Shown: positions 25,901 to 38,035 of the stretch, piece by piece
Layout of the letters: the number at the start of each line of letters is the position of its first letter
Position numbering within the stretch: the stretch's first letter is position 1
Notes under the pieces: model-generated
Database searches by the model: none
Seen by the model: the letters and a program-made list of their open reading frames with translations, nothing else
Told to the model about the DNA's origin: nothing
Program-made: the position numbers and the translations under genes
DNA from: Dysidea avara
Lineage: Eukaryota; Porifera; Demospongiae; Dictyoceratida; Dysideidae
Direction: 5' to 3'
NCBI RefSeq assembly: GCF_963678975.1
Contig: NC_089274.1
Span: 21,537,133-21,601,132 of the forward strand
DNA length: 64,000 bases

Positions 25901-28786
25901 ATAAAGGTTGGATTTTACAGCACAATGCTTCTTTGCAGCATTGTTGGAGTCTTCTGCTAAAATGATTGAAACACTCTAATAGAGCAGTCACCTGTAAAAA
26001 GTAAAATGCTGTAATAGAACAGTCAAAAATGTGACCCGCTGAGTGAAAACCCAACTAGTTTGCATTGTTATCAAGTTTCTTTTTACAACTTCTTTGTTAT
26101 CAAGAGGGAAAAACCAATGGACTGTCAAGGTTTCAGCCTTATCTGGTGATTAGTTGGGGAGTTAAAACGATAGACATCAGGATGTGCAAAACAATCGATT
26201 TGTACAGACTATAATTATGGAAAAAAATTACAGGTGCTCGTTTAATCGATCATAACTCACAAAGGAAACAAGCTATGGAGATGTGACTTGGCTCATGGTC
26301 TTCGCAATGAATTGGGGCATTCAACAAGGTACGGTTTTTGCCCTGCATACACCCATGCATCATACACAGTACGATAGTACTGTATAGTAGGGACATCAAA
26401 GGTGTGGGCGTGGTCCGTGATATAATATAACCCAAAAACCTGCATCGATTTTTCCTCACAACAACATGACAGTATTGGTTGGGTAAAGTCAAGCCCAAAA
26501 GTGTCTTCAGATCGACCCAAAACGTTTCCATCAAGTTGCTACAGAATTTTATAAAGTTTTATTCAACGGAATTTTCTACTGCCTGACATCTTCAGTCAAG
26601 CATAGCGGAAAACTGACTACAGCTACAGCCCTAATTCTTTCGCAGAAGCGTTTCTAGTGAAATTTGGTATATTGATAATCATACACTGCTTGCGCTATTG
26701 TCTTACCTTTTATCCTTCTTTACCATGGCCATCAGTCAAGGTTCTACCGCTGAGTATTAATAGACTACAGTACGGCTTCCATCTACTGGTGTATATTGCA
26801 TCAAACTATTTGAATACACGTGGTTGTTGCACCAAGCTATTTGAACACATGTGGCTCGCTGCTGATATCGATCAGTGAGAGCAACTTGCGGCGAACTAGC
26901 AACATGTAAGTCAATAAATATAGTTTAGTAACAATGTTAGTAACAATGTTAAAACCAAGTCGGGTCATGGAGGTCCCGCTTTACAGATTATCTGAGTCTG
27001 GTCCCACATGCTAAATTAATTAGTGTAACGATGTGGACGTGTAGTAGCCATCATAGCATAGCCCTGCTTCTTTCATGAGCCACACCCACTTGCAAAATTA
27101 CTGTCTGTAGACATATGGTAGCCACGCCCATTCATCAGTCTGTAGGTATGCACGAATCCACGTCCATTATTGTCTGCAGGCTTATGTAGAGCCACGCCCA
27201 CTAATCAGTTGTTATTGTATGTGTCATAATCTAGTATAATAGTGCTGTGATTAACTCTTATAAAATATTGTGACTGGTTTTGTGAAAAACAGGCTATTTA
27301 GTGGTCATGGGCTTGCAAATAAACTTTGCATACAGTAGGGATATTCATTTCTTATTGTTTTACAGTATTTGGACATTACGTACTACTCCGATCCAGCTTG
27401 TTTCAGTACTTTTTATTGCAGCACTATATACCGTCCTTACTCTAATTTAAAATTCCTGATTTTTTCTTATACTTGTTTTAAGCAAAAAGCTTAGAAATGG
27501 CAACGTTTACATAATATTTTACCACAACATAAACAAACGCCCATAACCCACGTTTGCTTCATGGCACTGAAACGAAACAAATATATTCTTACTCTCACCA
27601 TTAACAGGTGAATCCGTTGGTCGTATAGTTGTCTCTATTCGAGCCTTGTTTCACTGTTTACTGAAGCGATTAAAACGCACATAAAATTATTTTTGTACTA
27701 CGCATTTTTTACCCAATGTATTTCAATGCATTTTTTTTCAAAAACAGAATTATGCAAACTAGTAGGGTTTTTGCTCAGCGAGTCACAAATAATGTTTTGT
27801 CATAGATTATATACTCATCTAATGGTTTTGTTAATTATCCCACCAGGAACCCATATTGATGGTCTGTGAATTAATGGGCTAAAGCTGTCATAGATTAGGT
27901 ACATATATAGACTAGCTAAGTCATCAACATTAAAAGTTAGCTCCTCCCTTGAAACCATAAAATTTAAACCATTGTAGCATGCATTAAATAGGTTTACAAA
28001 ATGATTCTAATTAACTGACAGTGCCTGCATATAAATGTGGGAAGTTGTACCTGCAACCTCGGGGAAAAAGTCACACGATGGGTGTGTGGTAGCTGCAGTA
28101 TGTGTAGGTCCATGGCTCCAATGAGGAGACTAAAGAAAATAAATTATGAGCAGTCATGAGGAAAGCCAGTTTAGCTTGACAAGCATACCAGTGCTGCATG
28201 CATTCTCCCATCATATGACTTCTTATCTGGAAACAGTATAGTGGAGTTTTCAAACCTATAATATAGGCACTGTCAGTTAACTAGAGAATCTCAGTATTTA
28301 AAATGTTTATGGTTTCAAGGAGTAGCTAACTTTCAATGTTGATGACTTAGCTAGTCTATTAGTCTATATACCTAATCTTTGACAGCTATAGTCCTTCAAT
28401 TCACAGCCCATCAATGTGTGCCCCTGGTAGGATAGTTATAGTGAAACATTCTTGACTGCTCTATTAGAGTGTTTCGATCGTGCTAGTGAAAGGATTCAAA
28501 CAATGACACAAAGAAACATTGTGCTGTAAAATCCAATCTATCCAGCCTATTGCATGATGATCTATATTAGGTGTTTTCCGTAGATCGTTCCCATTCCCAC
28601 TTTCCGTTCCCATCCTGTTCCCGTTTTCCTCAAATTCTACTTATGCACATGTGTGAATATTTGTGAATGCAAAATTTCTTTTAACACTGAAAAATTCCCA
28701 GTATATGATCCATTGTTTTTATACAGGTATCTGCACCTGTGGATGATGGGGGAGGATCTAGTGAAAACAAAGAGAACACTTCATAA
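19921..28786 (+). CDS. DNAI2: Axonemal dynein intermediate chain 2
   Basis: Twelve exons: 19921-20103, 20159-20320, 22448-22566, 22618-22874, 22928-23032, 23083-23231, 23281-23460, 23509-23688, 23739-23885, 23944-24050, 24103-24304, 28727-28786. All phases agree, giving 616 residues (human about 605). Near-identical family segments include [49 protein letters not shown] and MDGTLDIWD. The protein is a WD-repeat propeller in the outer dynein arm of motile cilia, paired with DNAI1, so this organism should have motile cilia. The C-terminus is charged, with a Gly run near 465. The last exon ([19 protein letters not shown]) follows a 4.4-kb repeat-filled intron. If that intron were not spliced, translation would stop at 24355 instead. 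The intron at 22567-22617 is 51 nt and stopless. Confidence 0.95.
24755..25670. repeat. Dispersed repeat family, internally duplicated copy
   Basis: A block including gatgcctttagccaaacata, gctacaggcttgattt and catcatggacttgcctttgt occurs here, with a second internal copy from about 25337. Related copies are at about 26455-26650 and 47217-47560. The minus-strand open frames in the block show no protein similarity that I recognise. Probably decayed mobile DNA of unknown class. Confidence 0.6.
25804..28640. mobile_element. 2.8-kb inverted-repeat structure in the last DNAI2 intron
   Basis: The left arm (about 25804-25990) and right arm (about 28453-28640) are diverged inverted copies of nearly 190 bp. 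Shared landmarks are aagtagaatt at the outer end, gattttacagcacaatg in the middle and the 18-bp dispersed motif at the inner end. A second inverted pair is nested inside: about 27826-27995 with 28290-28440, sharing gactagctaagtcatcaaca. A third, short pair flanks its centre (ctgacagtgcctgcata near 28016 and taggcactgtcag near 28263). I find no transposase. It may be a composite of foldback elements. Confidence 0.65.
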
Positions 28787-29000
28787 CATACACACTACCC
28801 ATTGTATTATATGTAGTACCTTATACAACAGTCAATGTAACTTGTGCCCTCTTACTATACAGTTTAAAAGCACGAGAAATGAAGGAAGATTTTACCTACC
28901 CAATTATAAGCAGAGCAGCAAGAGGCTGCAAAGCTGGATGCTTAATATTAAAGCCTAACACATAGTACACATTTGTCAAGCATTACATGTATTTGCAGTT

Positions 29001-29151
29001 ATGACGCACAAAAAAAGTTTTGAACACTGTCCACACTGCTATAGACTTCACAAGAAATTCAACTGCAGTATGTGTTCCACCGATTTTGTGTTTGTTTGTG
29101 CATTTCACTATCTCAGAATACACAAAATAGTGCAGAGCGAGGATATTAATG
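29001..29151 (+). CDS. Possible zinc-finger-like exon (fragment)
   Basis: An open segment preceded by tttgcag and ended by a strong donor, G|gtaagt. It encodes 50 residues with Cys and His spacing reminiscent of C2H2 fingers: EHCPHCYRLHKKFNCSMC, then a His-x4-His pair (FHYLRIH). The spacing between the second Cys and first His is 10 rather than 12. I could not find joining exons, so it may be an isolated exon, a gene remnant or chance. Confidence 0.3.
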
Positions 29152-31021
29152 GTAAGTAAATTCTACTAGAATCCATGACAGGTATTTTTCACAAGCATTA
29201 TATTAGAGCTACCTTTAGTTACCAATGTTGATATTAGAGATACTGTTGAGTAGTTAGTAACCTAAAAGTGGAAGAAGTTGCTGGTGGCAAATGCCCAAGA
29301 TCTGCCCTATGTTATATGTTACATTGCGTGGTGCGGTGCCCCATACCCCAGTGTAATTTTTTGAAGTTTTAGAGCCATTAATGCTACCACTCTCTCAATT
29401 AAAAAAAACCCCACCATTTTAAGTCAGGGGTAGATCCAGTAGCTAACAAGCTAGGAGAGGGGAACACCCAGGCCAAATTTAATGTAATTGCATCTCGGTA
29501 GTCTGAACGGGAAGTGTATATTCGTGCATCGGTGCTACTGTAGATCTTGTTGAGTATATAGTAACTATAACTCAAATTCATGACATATATGCATGGTATT
29601 GTGATGAATGAATCTTAGAATGTACTGTTCTGATATTGTTCTATCGTTCAATTAGAAAGCTCAGCTTTTTGTTTGTGGCTAATTATCTATTAAAATCAAA
29701 TAGGGCTGCATGTGGGGAGAATTAACTCTGCTATTTAAAAACTACTGAAGGACAAGTAGTATCTTGTGCATGCTCATGCTCATCTCTGGGTCTAAAATCT
29801 ATTTCTTACGTGCATGCAAAAATGAGATTATTGATGTTGTACGCAAATTAGTGGAACTCTCCTTATCCAATAGTAACAGATCAGGTACATGAGGAAATGA
29901 ACATAAACTTAATTTACCCCATTTCACTGTTGATTCTTACAAATTTAGCTTGTTTCCTAGATCGATAAATTTGTGCCTAGATCAATAAATTTGTGGAACA
30001 AATTACCAATTACTAATGATTGTACACTAACTGAATTTGAACACATTTCTGACTATATTTAATGAACAGTAATTACTAATCCTAATTATACTCAAATTTT
30101 TGGGAGTTTTACAAATATTAATGTATATAGCATAATTACAGCTTCTCTGTACATGCTTTGTATAGTTGTGCAGTCACTCGACATGTATGCGTGGGTAACA
30201 GTTGTAATGGGATGGTCACTACAATAATTATGACCTACCCATGGAAGCACTGGACTTTATTAAAGAGAGTGTGACCCTTAACATGAAAGTAAAATGGATG
30301 CTTGCCATGTTGGATCCACCGTTGCAGATGATGATGATGTGATGGTATGCATGCACGAGGAACTATTTTAAGGTCAGTGGTATTCATGATGTATTTTCAC
30401 CCTTGGCTTCCATCATCCAAGTTATAGTATAGAATCACCAAAGAGAATATTCTCCGGTTGTAGCTATTTCCCAGCTGGCACCCATTTGTTGAGTTCATGT
30501 GATGAGCTTGTCAAGTATAGCTACCATGAAGACTTTATCTGTAGGAGCTAACACCCATAGTTCTCAGAATAAACTATATAAGGTGTTCAGCAAAGCATAA
30601 ATGAAGTAGCTAGTCTGCTTTACACGGCTTTGCATGCTAATCAATGTCCATCAGTAATAGTTGCATGCATTTATGAGGATTCCCTGCATGTCATTGGAAG
30701 ACCATAACATTATAGTGTCCATTATCTAGAAGAGTTCTAAATGTCAGTGGTTAAAATAATTGTGTATACCTTCTATAGGCCCTTCGTTTATCACAACACA
30801 CTACACTACATGCAGTCGCATTACATACATGTACATCAGTCATACTATATAAGGATACAGTGCATAAAATAATGATGAAGTCAAACCCAGCCAAAGTATG
30901 TGCAATTGTGCATGGTGACCTACAGAAGTTACATGTAGAGCCAGCTGTAGTTACATCAGTCTTTGAATAACAGATGATGCATGAAGGGAGTTAAGTTCAC
31001 ATGAAAGAGGACACTGTACTG

Positions 31022-31069
31022 TCACAGTATTGTACTTCATGTTGTAGTACATGAAGTACAATACTGTGA
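31022..31069. other. Perfect hairpin, 21-bp arms, 6-nt loop
   Basis: Left arm 31022-31042 (tcacagtattgtacttcatg t) and right arm 31049-31069 are exact reverse complements. It lies about 85 bp beyond the stop codon of the first membrane-family gene, so it could fall in that gene's 3' untranslated region. Confidence 0.7.
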
Positions 31070-31153
31070 TATATGTTTTACAAAGCACTGAAGTATACAT
31101 AGGTACTATAAAAATACTTAACAAATTAACAAAAGAATAGTGATTAATTTATT

Positions 31154-33371
31154 CTAGTCTGGAAGTACAGTCATTTCCGTATCTCTCTCAACTATTTCAT
31201 CAGCAATTCTGAGTTGCCTCGCTTTATCTTCAGCTTGTGCCTGACTGACAGGAGCCCCGTTTGAAGCAGCCACCATCTCACCTTCCCGTATATCATCCTG
31301 TTGGACTGGATGATTAGCAGGTGGTGGTAATGGAGATGGTGGTGGTGTTACTGTATGATATCTTTCTCTCAGTAAAGCAGCATTACTGCTGTCCGTTGAG
31401 CTGTTCTCCTGTAGATTTTATGCATTTTAAAATACATATTATTAAGTGTAATTATACCTCAATTTGATGAGTTCTTTCTATAGTTTCCATCTCCCTATAA
31501 AAATAAATTCAAGTGTATAAGTAACAAGAATAATACAAAATGTGTACGGAGAAAACCACATGCAAGGCCTACAAAAATGTACATATACTAATAATAATAA
31601 TTAAGGTATCATATATACAGATACTTACAAAGATGCTCTTCTTTGACTGTGCCTAATCTTTCTTTGATGGTGAATTACAACAATTGCAACTGCAACAATG
31701 ATCACTGTTACAAATACAAAAACTAGAGTTGGCACTATGATGGATATTAATGTGCCAGTCTGCACACTTGATGATGTTCTTTCGTCTTTGTTAGGAGGCG
31801 GAATCACATCAATAATTTGAACCACATTACACTGTGAAGTACTGTATTGAAATACAAACACTGGGGACCCACTGGTAATGGATGCTCTGCCTCTCTTCTG
31901 GGTAACCAAATCATAGAGAAATATTCTAATATCATTATTAGATAGTATCTGCTTGCCCCATAGGATCGAACCATCAATGTATAATTTGTAGCTCATTGGT
32001 CTGTTGCTGTTTGCAGGTTCCAATACTTTTGGAATTGTGGAACTTTTGCTACTAGCTGTAACAATGTCTTCCAAATTGATCTGGTAAATATTACTGCTTT
32101 CTCCACTAGCAGTAAAGTAAAAATCAATGTCACTGCCACTACAGTAGCACACTGCTGATGTGATTGTATGTAGGAGTGGTTCAAGCCCACTGGTGTTGAT
32201 GGATATCACATACACTTCACCTGATCTTGAGTCATTGAAAAAGATATTGTTCATATCTTGTATCATGACAAATGAAGAAGAATTGACACAACTGCTCACT
32301 ATTTCAATGTTACCATTTGGTAGTTTAGATAGAGCTAAGTTATCCCCATTGTAATACAATACTGTCCCATTTTCACACCTTATTACAGCATCATATTCTC
32401 CGATGGGTTTTAGATCACGGGGACGTGCACATACAGAAGGAATATCTATAACTACATAGCCTTCAAAGTGATAACGAATGACAACTAGCTTGTAAGATGA
32501 TAAGTGTTCAGCATAAGTGATGTAGAGTACAACAGTTCCTCTGTCATCATAGAGATTGATAAAAGGTGAATGATCATCAATATTGATGTGTAACTCGATT
32601 CCAAGTCGATAATCACGAACATCACTATTACTAATATTAATCTTGTATGGAACAATCAAATATTCATATGGAGTTGTACGAAGGCAAAGAGTTCCAATGG
32701 TTTGATCAGTGACTGGAAAGAAATTAAAGCAGTTTTCCCCATGCAATTCTGACTTAGAACTGATGACCATGTTAGACTCGTTGTTTAACAGATAGAATTG
32801 GGGATGGCCTATACTGGGAGTCCAGAAATGTTTCTGTCCATTATCAAATTTGGCTAAAAGAGCCCTGCATGTTCCATCAACAATACACAGGGGGTGATTA
32901 AACTGAAAGTCAAATGGATAGGCTTCCACATTTAGTGGGGCATCTCCATCATTAGGAGTCACTATTTGAGCAAGTTCTTCACTTAAGACCAATGTATCTT
33001 CATTCTGACTGGAAGTGCATGTAGGTGCATTTCCAGCTACTAGTGCTATATGATGAACAATAAAAAGTAGCTATGGATAGTAGCTAACGTGACATTTTGC
33101 ATTGGTGTATAATATACAGTATATACTTAATTCGCAATTCCACTATTTTGTGCATGTTTGGTTTGTTAGCTCTCCCCAGTCAATTTCCCATGGAATTTTC
33201 ACAAATACAACTAGCTAAATAAAAAGCAAACCAAATCAATCAAGCAGCTATTTATTCCGCAACTGGAGATTCAACCAGAGCAACTACTTATTACAGCTAC
33301 TTACAAATACTTGCCGCCAGTACTATGCAGAGTCCAGTCACGCAAAACTTAGGAAAAAAGTAAATCTTCAT
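31154..33371 (-). CDS. Single-pass membrane protein, unrecognised family, paralogue 1
   Basis: Four exons: 33371-33305, 33045-31629, 31494-31458 and 31408-31154, phases consistent, 591 residues. Exon 1 is a signal peptide (MKIYFFPKFCVTGLCIVLAA). The ectodomain of about 430 residues is rich in beta-type patterns with conserved Cys pairs. Motifs shared with its two neighbours include ENCFNFFP, VVLYITYAEHLS, a CENGTVLYYNGDNLAL block, SFVMIQD and SAVCY. Repeated short beta units suggest a propeller, which is inference. One membrane segment lies at about 457-480, then a cytoplasmic tail of about 111 residues with RERYHTV and TPPPSPLPPP, possible tyrosine and SH3-ligand sites. I do not recognise the family. 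It is probably a cell-surface receptor or adhesion molecule. Confidence 0.82.
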
Positions 33372-33862
33372 CGCCAGGGATGATCGCCGCTCATCAAATG
33401 TGCTGATTCGCCAATTGTAAGTGCTGCACAGCAGTTGCAGGAAGTGACAAAAAAATTAGCCGGGGTATTTCCCTTGGTTTATCCCTATATCTCACGTCAG
33501 GCAACCGCATATAGTCAATGCAAGTCCGTGCACGTTTCATGACGTATGTAGATTTTAGACAGAATATTTAAGCAATGTATAGATTATGCGTGGTGACTGT
33601 ACATGTGGTCTACAAAAATTAACTTTTAGTGCAAAATTTAATAGATAGCTAATATAGCATCAGTACATATAGTTAAACATGTTATAAGTGTGCTAACTTA
33701 CACCTGCTACAGTGTAGAGTAAAGTATATTGCATGCTGCATGCATGTGTATATGTGCAGTGAGTGGTGTGTTTGTGTCTTCGCGGTCAGTTTCATATCAT
33801 GAACATGGGATGTTTGAATGCATGCATGTCAGCATCATGTATTTGGCCAGAAGTAAAACAAA
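33372..33862. other. Intergenic between paralogues 1 and 2
   Basis: Under 500 bp. It must contain the promoter of paralogue 1 and the 3' end of paralogue 2. No repeat or extra exon is seen. Confidence 0.45.
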
Positions 33863-36800
33863 TTAACTGTCTGTTTCACTGATGTTGCCATCATCACCAT
33901 CCTGAAGTGAAGGTGGATTGTTCACAGGCATAGCATTAGTGTTAGCTGATGTAAGAAGGAGGCGAGAACCAACTACTGCTTCTGTATGTTGTGGAGTACC
34001 TGCAGTTGATTCCTCTGCAGCTGGTTCAAAAATTTGAGAAGAGCCAAATAAGTTGATGCTACTATGTAGAGCATTGGCAGGTGTTGGAATGGTTGGTATT
34101 GCATTATTCAATGTAGAGGTATCTGTAGTTTGGACAGGGGATTGAGCATTGTCAGTACTAGGTAGATTATGAACATCAGTTTCAGCATTGCTTATCAACT
34201 GGGCATTAAGTGGATCATCACAATTTGAACTAGATATATTAGTTTGGTCAGTATTATTCAGACCATCGCGATTTATAGGTGGCTGGCTAGACTCATCATT
34301 ACCTATTTCACTTTCAACAAGGGTTGTCAGTGGAGCAACAGATTGGCTAGATTCAGATTTAGCAATGCTCCCCATCTGAAGGTCGTCATTCCGTGCAGAT
34401 GGATCACATGGGAATGCATCACCATTGTACGGCAGAGTTCTATACCCACGGGATCGTGTTGGCCTCTTACAATTCCAGTACACAAGTATACTCAAACAAA
34501 TTCCCACTATGGTAGCAAGTATTGCAGCTGTTATTCCAACTGGCATTGGCCATTTCTTAGTGTCATCACTCTCAGCATATGATGGTGTAACAGAAACCTG
34601 TTTGTCAAGTGTGCTTGATCCATATAAATCATTTGAAAATGAAATCACATATACTAAGCCATTTGCAGGATAAGAACTTGTTTTACCTGTACGCATATCA
34701 GTAAGAACCAGTTTTCGCTTATCGCTATCTTCGTTGTGTAATATACTAACCCAGGATGACCCTGCAACACTTGAGAGCACAGTTTGAAAGGGAGTAAATT
34801 GCTCGGCTGGTCTTATTTCAGTAGCCTCCACTGCTGTACTGGATTGAGCAATATCTTCCAGAGGAACCGACAGGTAATAGATATACCCATTCCAAGTTGT
34901 AGTGAAATAAAGAATAGTCATATTGCCATTAAAGTGACATGCAATGGAAGATATTTGTTGAAGCGTATTTGAACGAAACTTGATTGAAAATAGTGGAATT
35001 TGCATTATTGACTTGGTGTTGTTCAATAAGATGTTTGTATCTTGAACTGCTACAAAAGAAGTTTTACCAACACATGACTCAACCATTGAAATGTCATCAA
35101 AAGTAGTCAACTCAGTCAAGATTAAATCATCTCCGTTAAAAAGCACCAGCTTTCCACTCGAGCATTTTATCAAGGCATTATACTGACCTAGCAACTTTAT
35201 TTCATATGGACCTGTTTGACATGTCGGAGGCAATGGTATGAATGTAGGATTATCTGAATTCCATTGTAACATGACCATGCAGTTCTCTTCCCAACCCTTG
35301 TGATAGGTAATGTAGAGAACAACTGGTTTCCCATCAGTATCATTAGTGATCAATATAGGGCTATCAAGTTCAATGTGATTTCCTCTAACTTCCAAAACTA
35401 CTCGAGGATTTTTTTGATCATACTCATGATACTGAATTTTGTAGAGAGCCACTAATATTTCTTCTGTTGTATTCTGTATACACACAGCACCAGTTTCTAA
35501 GGGCTTCCCAGTTGGAAAGAATGCAATACAGTTTTCTATATTAAGCACACCAGACTCCTCAAGTGTATTGTTATTAAAAAGAAAGTGTTTGACTGGACCA
35601 CACCTTGGTATCACAACCTGGCTACCATGTTGTAGTAATGGATGGCAATTAGTATATTGGTGGTCGCACATAACAGGAAATTCTGTGGCCACAGAATAAG
35701 GCAATATTTTACTTTGATCAGAGGAAACATGTGTTATACTGTCCCGATTTATAATCATGTATTGGCCATCACCAGATTGTATTGTGGAAAATAACACAAG
35801 AAGATCTAGAAAAAGATAACAAGATATGTCATATGACAACCCACATTATCATACACTGAATTAAAGGTGATTTTTTTTTGGGATTCCCCTACCCACACAC
35901 AACTGCCCCCAAACCAAACCACTATGGACATCATACACTGAATTAAAGGTTGTTTTCTTTTGGATTCCCCACCCACAAACCAAACCACTCTAGGAGGAAA
36001 CTGCCGGCAGCATGACAGCATTTACAAGAAAGCAAACTGAATTCATCATAGTGCAAGCAAGAGTGACAAAATAATAAGGCAGTGGCTACTGAACCAAAAG
36101 TCGTTCAATAAGCCGACTCGCTATTGAATCGACAGTAAAACTTTTCGACAAAAAAGGGTCACTAAACGAATAAAAAAAACCCCACAAAACTCAACCTGGG
36201 CTCGAACCCTGGACTACTGGAACTGTAGGCAGCGTGCTAACCACAGCTAGCTATACCCACTACAGCTACTTTTCCACCTTATAGCTAAATGTTACTCATG
36301 TAGTAGTCTCACTATATATAGTAAGAACCTAACCTAAAGGTGAAGAAAAAACCAAAGCTGAACCCGAGCCTAACCCTAACGCTAATGTTACTTTTCGTGT
36401 CTCCTAAAGTCAAATGCTCAGGGAAGCTACTAGACGCGAAAATAAAAACCTTTCGGTTCAGTAACCAGCTGGGCCACTTCCAAATAATAGCTAATACTAG
36501 TTACTTTTCGAGCTATAAGACTTCGCTTAGGATAGCCGGCTGCCTTCTGGTACTGCATGGACGGACCTATGCCGGCATGCACTCATACATGCTCTGCCAG
36601 GCTTCTGTGTTCCGGCATCGCATGAGAATGATCAGAATGCACCACACATTACCGGTACCCGGCAGTACAATCAAGTGGACAAAGCCTACAATACAAGCCC
36701 GTGGCATATATAGTACATTGTAGTTTAAATATCCGTTTCAAAATTGAAAATAGGTAGTAGTTAATTAGTACCCGGCTAGAGCAGCAACTTACAAAATATA

Positions 36801-36886
36801 CAAGCCGTAGACGAGGCCGTAGACCTGTACAAAGTAATCTGTGGCGACCCTGGCGAGCGTTTTTTCCGACCTGTACCAACAGTCAT
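33863..36886 (-). CDS. Single-pass membrane protein, unrecognised family, paralogue 2
   Basis: The main exon is 35805-33863. I propose exon 1 at 36886-36793, which ends phase 1 at gtaag and meets a ttttctag acceptor. That phase-1 junction matches the one in both paralogues and gives 678 residues, with hydrophobic ACIFYLLVLFSTIQ as the signal core. The alternative is an unspliced start at 35839 (MSYDISCYLFLDLLVL), giving 658 residues. The ectodomain shares ENCIAFFP, VVLYITY, a CSSGKLVLFNGDDL block and SFVAVQD with its neighbours. One membrane segment (ITAAILATIVGICLSILVYW) precedes a cytoplasmic tail of about 200 residues rich in Ser, Thr and Asn, with YRTLPY near the membrane. Unlike its neighbours, the membrane and tail region has no introns. 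It is the most diverged of the three. Confidence 0.75.
35855..35990. repeat. Short tandem duplication in paralogue 2 intron
   Basis: Two diverged copies of a unit of about 77 bp (catacactgaattaaaggt, then a T-rich stretch, attcccc and aaaccaaaccact), about 35855-35930 and 35931-35990. Confidence 0.65.
36187..36262 (-). repeat. Possible tRNA-derived SINE head
   Basis: The minus strand has a B-box-like GGTTCGAGCCC (36208-36198) about 40 nt downstream of an A-box-like tagctgtggttagcacg. The ends do not form an acceptor stem, so this is not a working tRNA gene. A tRNA-derived SINE or tRNA relic is the likely source. Confidence 0.35.
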
Positions 36887-38035
36887 TCAGGATGCTCCCT
36901 CAGATGCTTCACTCTGCCGATCCACTAAAGTGTTGCCTTTATGTTGGACGTATTTAGAAAGCTAAGACTGTAGCTAGCACAAAAATACCCGAACTTAATT
37001 ACCTAATTCAGGAGCACGTGGTTGCGTGAGGGTTCGGCACCTACACGTCTACTCACGTGAGTCAATCAATGCACACAACCACATGCTCCTGAATTAGGTA
37101 ATTAAATTTACTTGCAGGCGCGCGCACTCGATTTTTCAAAGAGGCGTGGCGGGGGCGCTTATAATTTTTAATCGATAATCGCCACCCCGAAGAATGGGTC
37201 TGAGAGGACCAGGGACGAGACCCAGATCTCTCAACTCTCAAAATCTCACCTTGAAACAAGCTTTATCTCAAGTGGCAGTGGCTGAATACCCCGGGGAAAA
37301 AAAACAAAACAAAAAAAACCTTAAGACAAGCTTTATTTCAAGTTCTCAAGGTCAAGTACAAATTTTAAGTCTTTTCTCAAAGTAAAGCACTGTCATACTA
37401 CAGATAATGTAAGAAAACTGTTGAAATCACTCTCAGATTCAATCTCAGAGGGTCTAATTGTCAAAAATTTCCTGGGGGGCATATACTGTGCTTTGCATGC
37501 TATACGGTATACCATGTAGTGTAGTTATAATTTATGGGTATATGGTACAACATCCTCTGAAAAAGGTTACCTACACCCCAGCCCCTTACATGAAGTTGTA
37601 TCCTCCACCTCTGATCTCAAGGTTGAAACTGATTCCAAGTTGAGAGGTCTGGAGACCCCGGATGAAACTATAATGCCGTGCAGCCATCCCGGGAGTACTT
37701 TCAGAGAGTTGGAAACCCAACATAATTACAAAACTACTCACAACTAAATGAAGATGTCTGGTGACAATCAGGCAGTGCCAGATGTTAAAAAAATACCAAC
37801 ATGATACCTAATTACAGCTGATAAATTATTGGATACCTATATATATACAATGCCTTATACCTAGCTACCCAACATTATGGCCGAAGTATTATTCTACTAC
37901 TACTCTAATAGACTGCACATGTTTTTGAGGATTTCTAATAGAACATGCATAATCAGCATAAAATGTTCTAGAACAATCTAGTACTTATCTGTAACTAAAT
38001 ACTTAGTTTCTTTGAATTGATTTGATAGGTACATG
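36887..38035. other. Intergenic between paralogues 2 and 3
   Basis: Contains the palindrome at 36996-37104 and a decayed repeat at about 37420-37700. Part of that repeat (gaaatcactctcagattca ... cctggggggcat) resembles 52035-52110. Two diverged copies of the dispersed 18-bp motif lie near 37900-37945. No exon recognised. Confidence 0.5.
36996..37104. repeat. Foldback: 33-bp arms, 43-bp spacer
   Basis: Arms 36996-37028 and 37072-37104 are reverse complements with about three mismatches (taattacctaattcaggagc ...). The spacer contains actcacgtgagt, itself a palindrome. It lies just upstream of the proposed first exon of paralogue 2, so it could be a promoter-proximal cruciform or a tiny MITE. 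Confidence 0.65.

Larger units (their letters stand above)
28787..31153. other. Gap between DNAI2 and the membrane-protein cluster
   Basis: Apart from the doubtful zinc-finger-like exon at 29001-29151 I see no gene. A perfect 21-bp hairpin lies at 31022-31069. The rest is AT-rich sequence without repeats I can define. Confidence 0.45.

Noticed and set aside
28653-28958. 101-residue plus-strand open frame
   Set aside because: It overlaps the last DNAI2 exon in another frame. The DNAI2 frame has a matching phase and a family-like acidic tail, while this one has neither.
34188-34673. Plus-strand open frames of 63-112 residues
   Set aside because: They are antisense shadows of the long paralogue 2 exon.
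36187-36262. A functional tRNA gene
   Set aside because: Internal promoter boxes are suggestive, but the acceptor stem does not pair. It is kept only as a possible SINE relic.
36368-36385. Telomere-like cctaaccctaacgctaa
   Set aside because: Only about two and a half units within ordinary sequence, so not a telomeric array.
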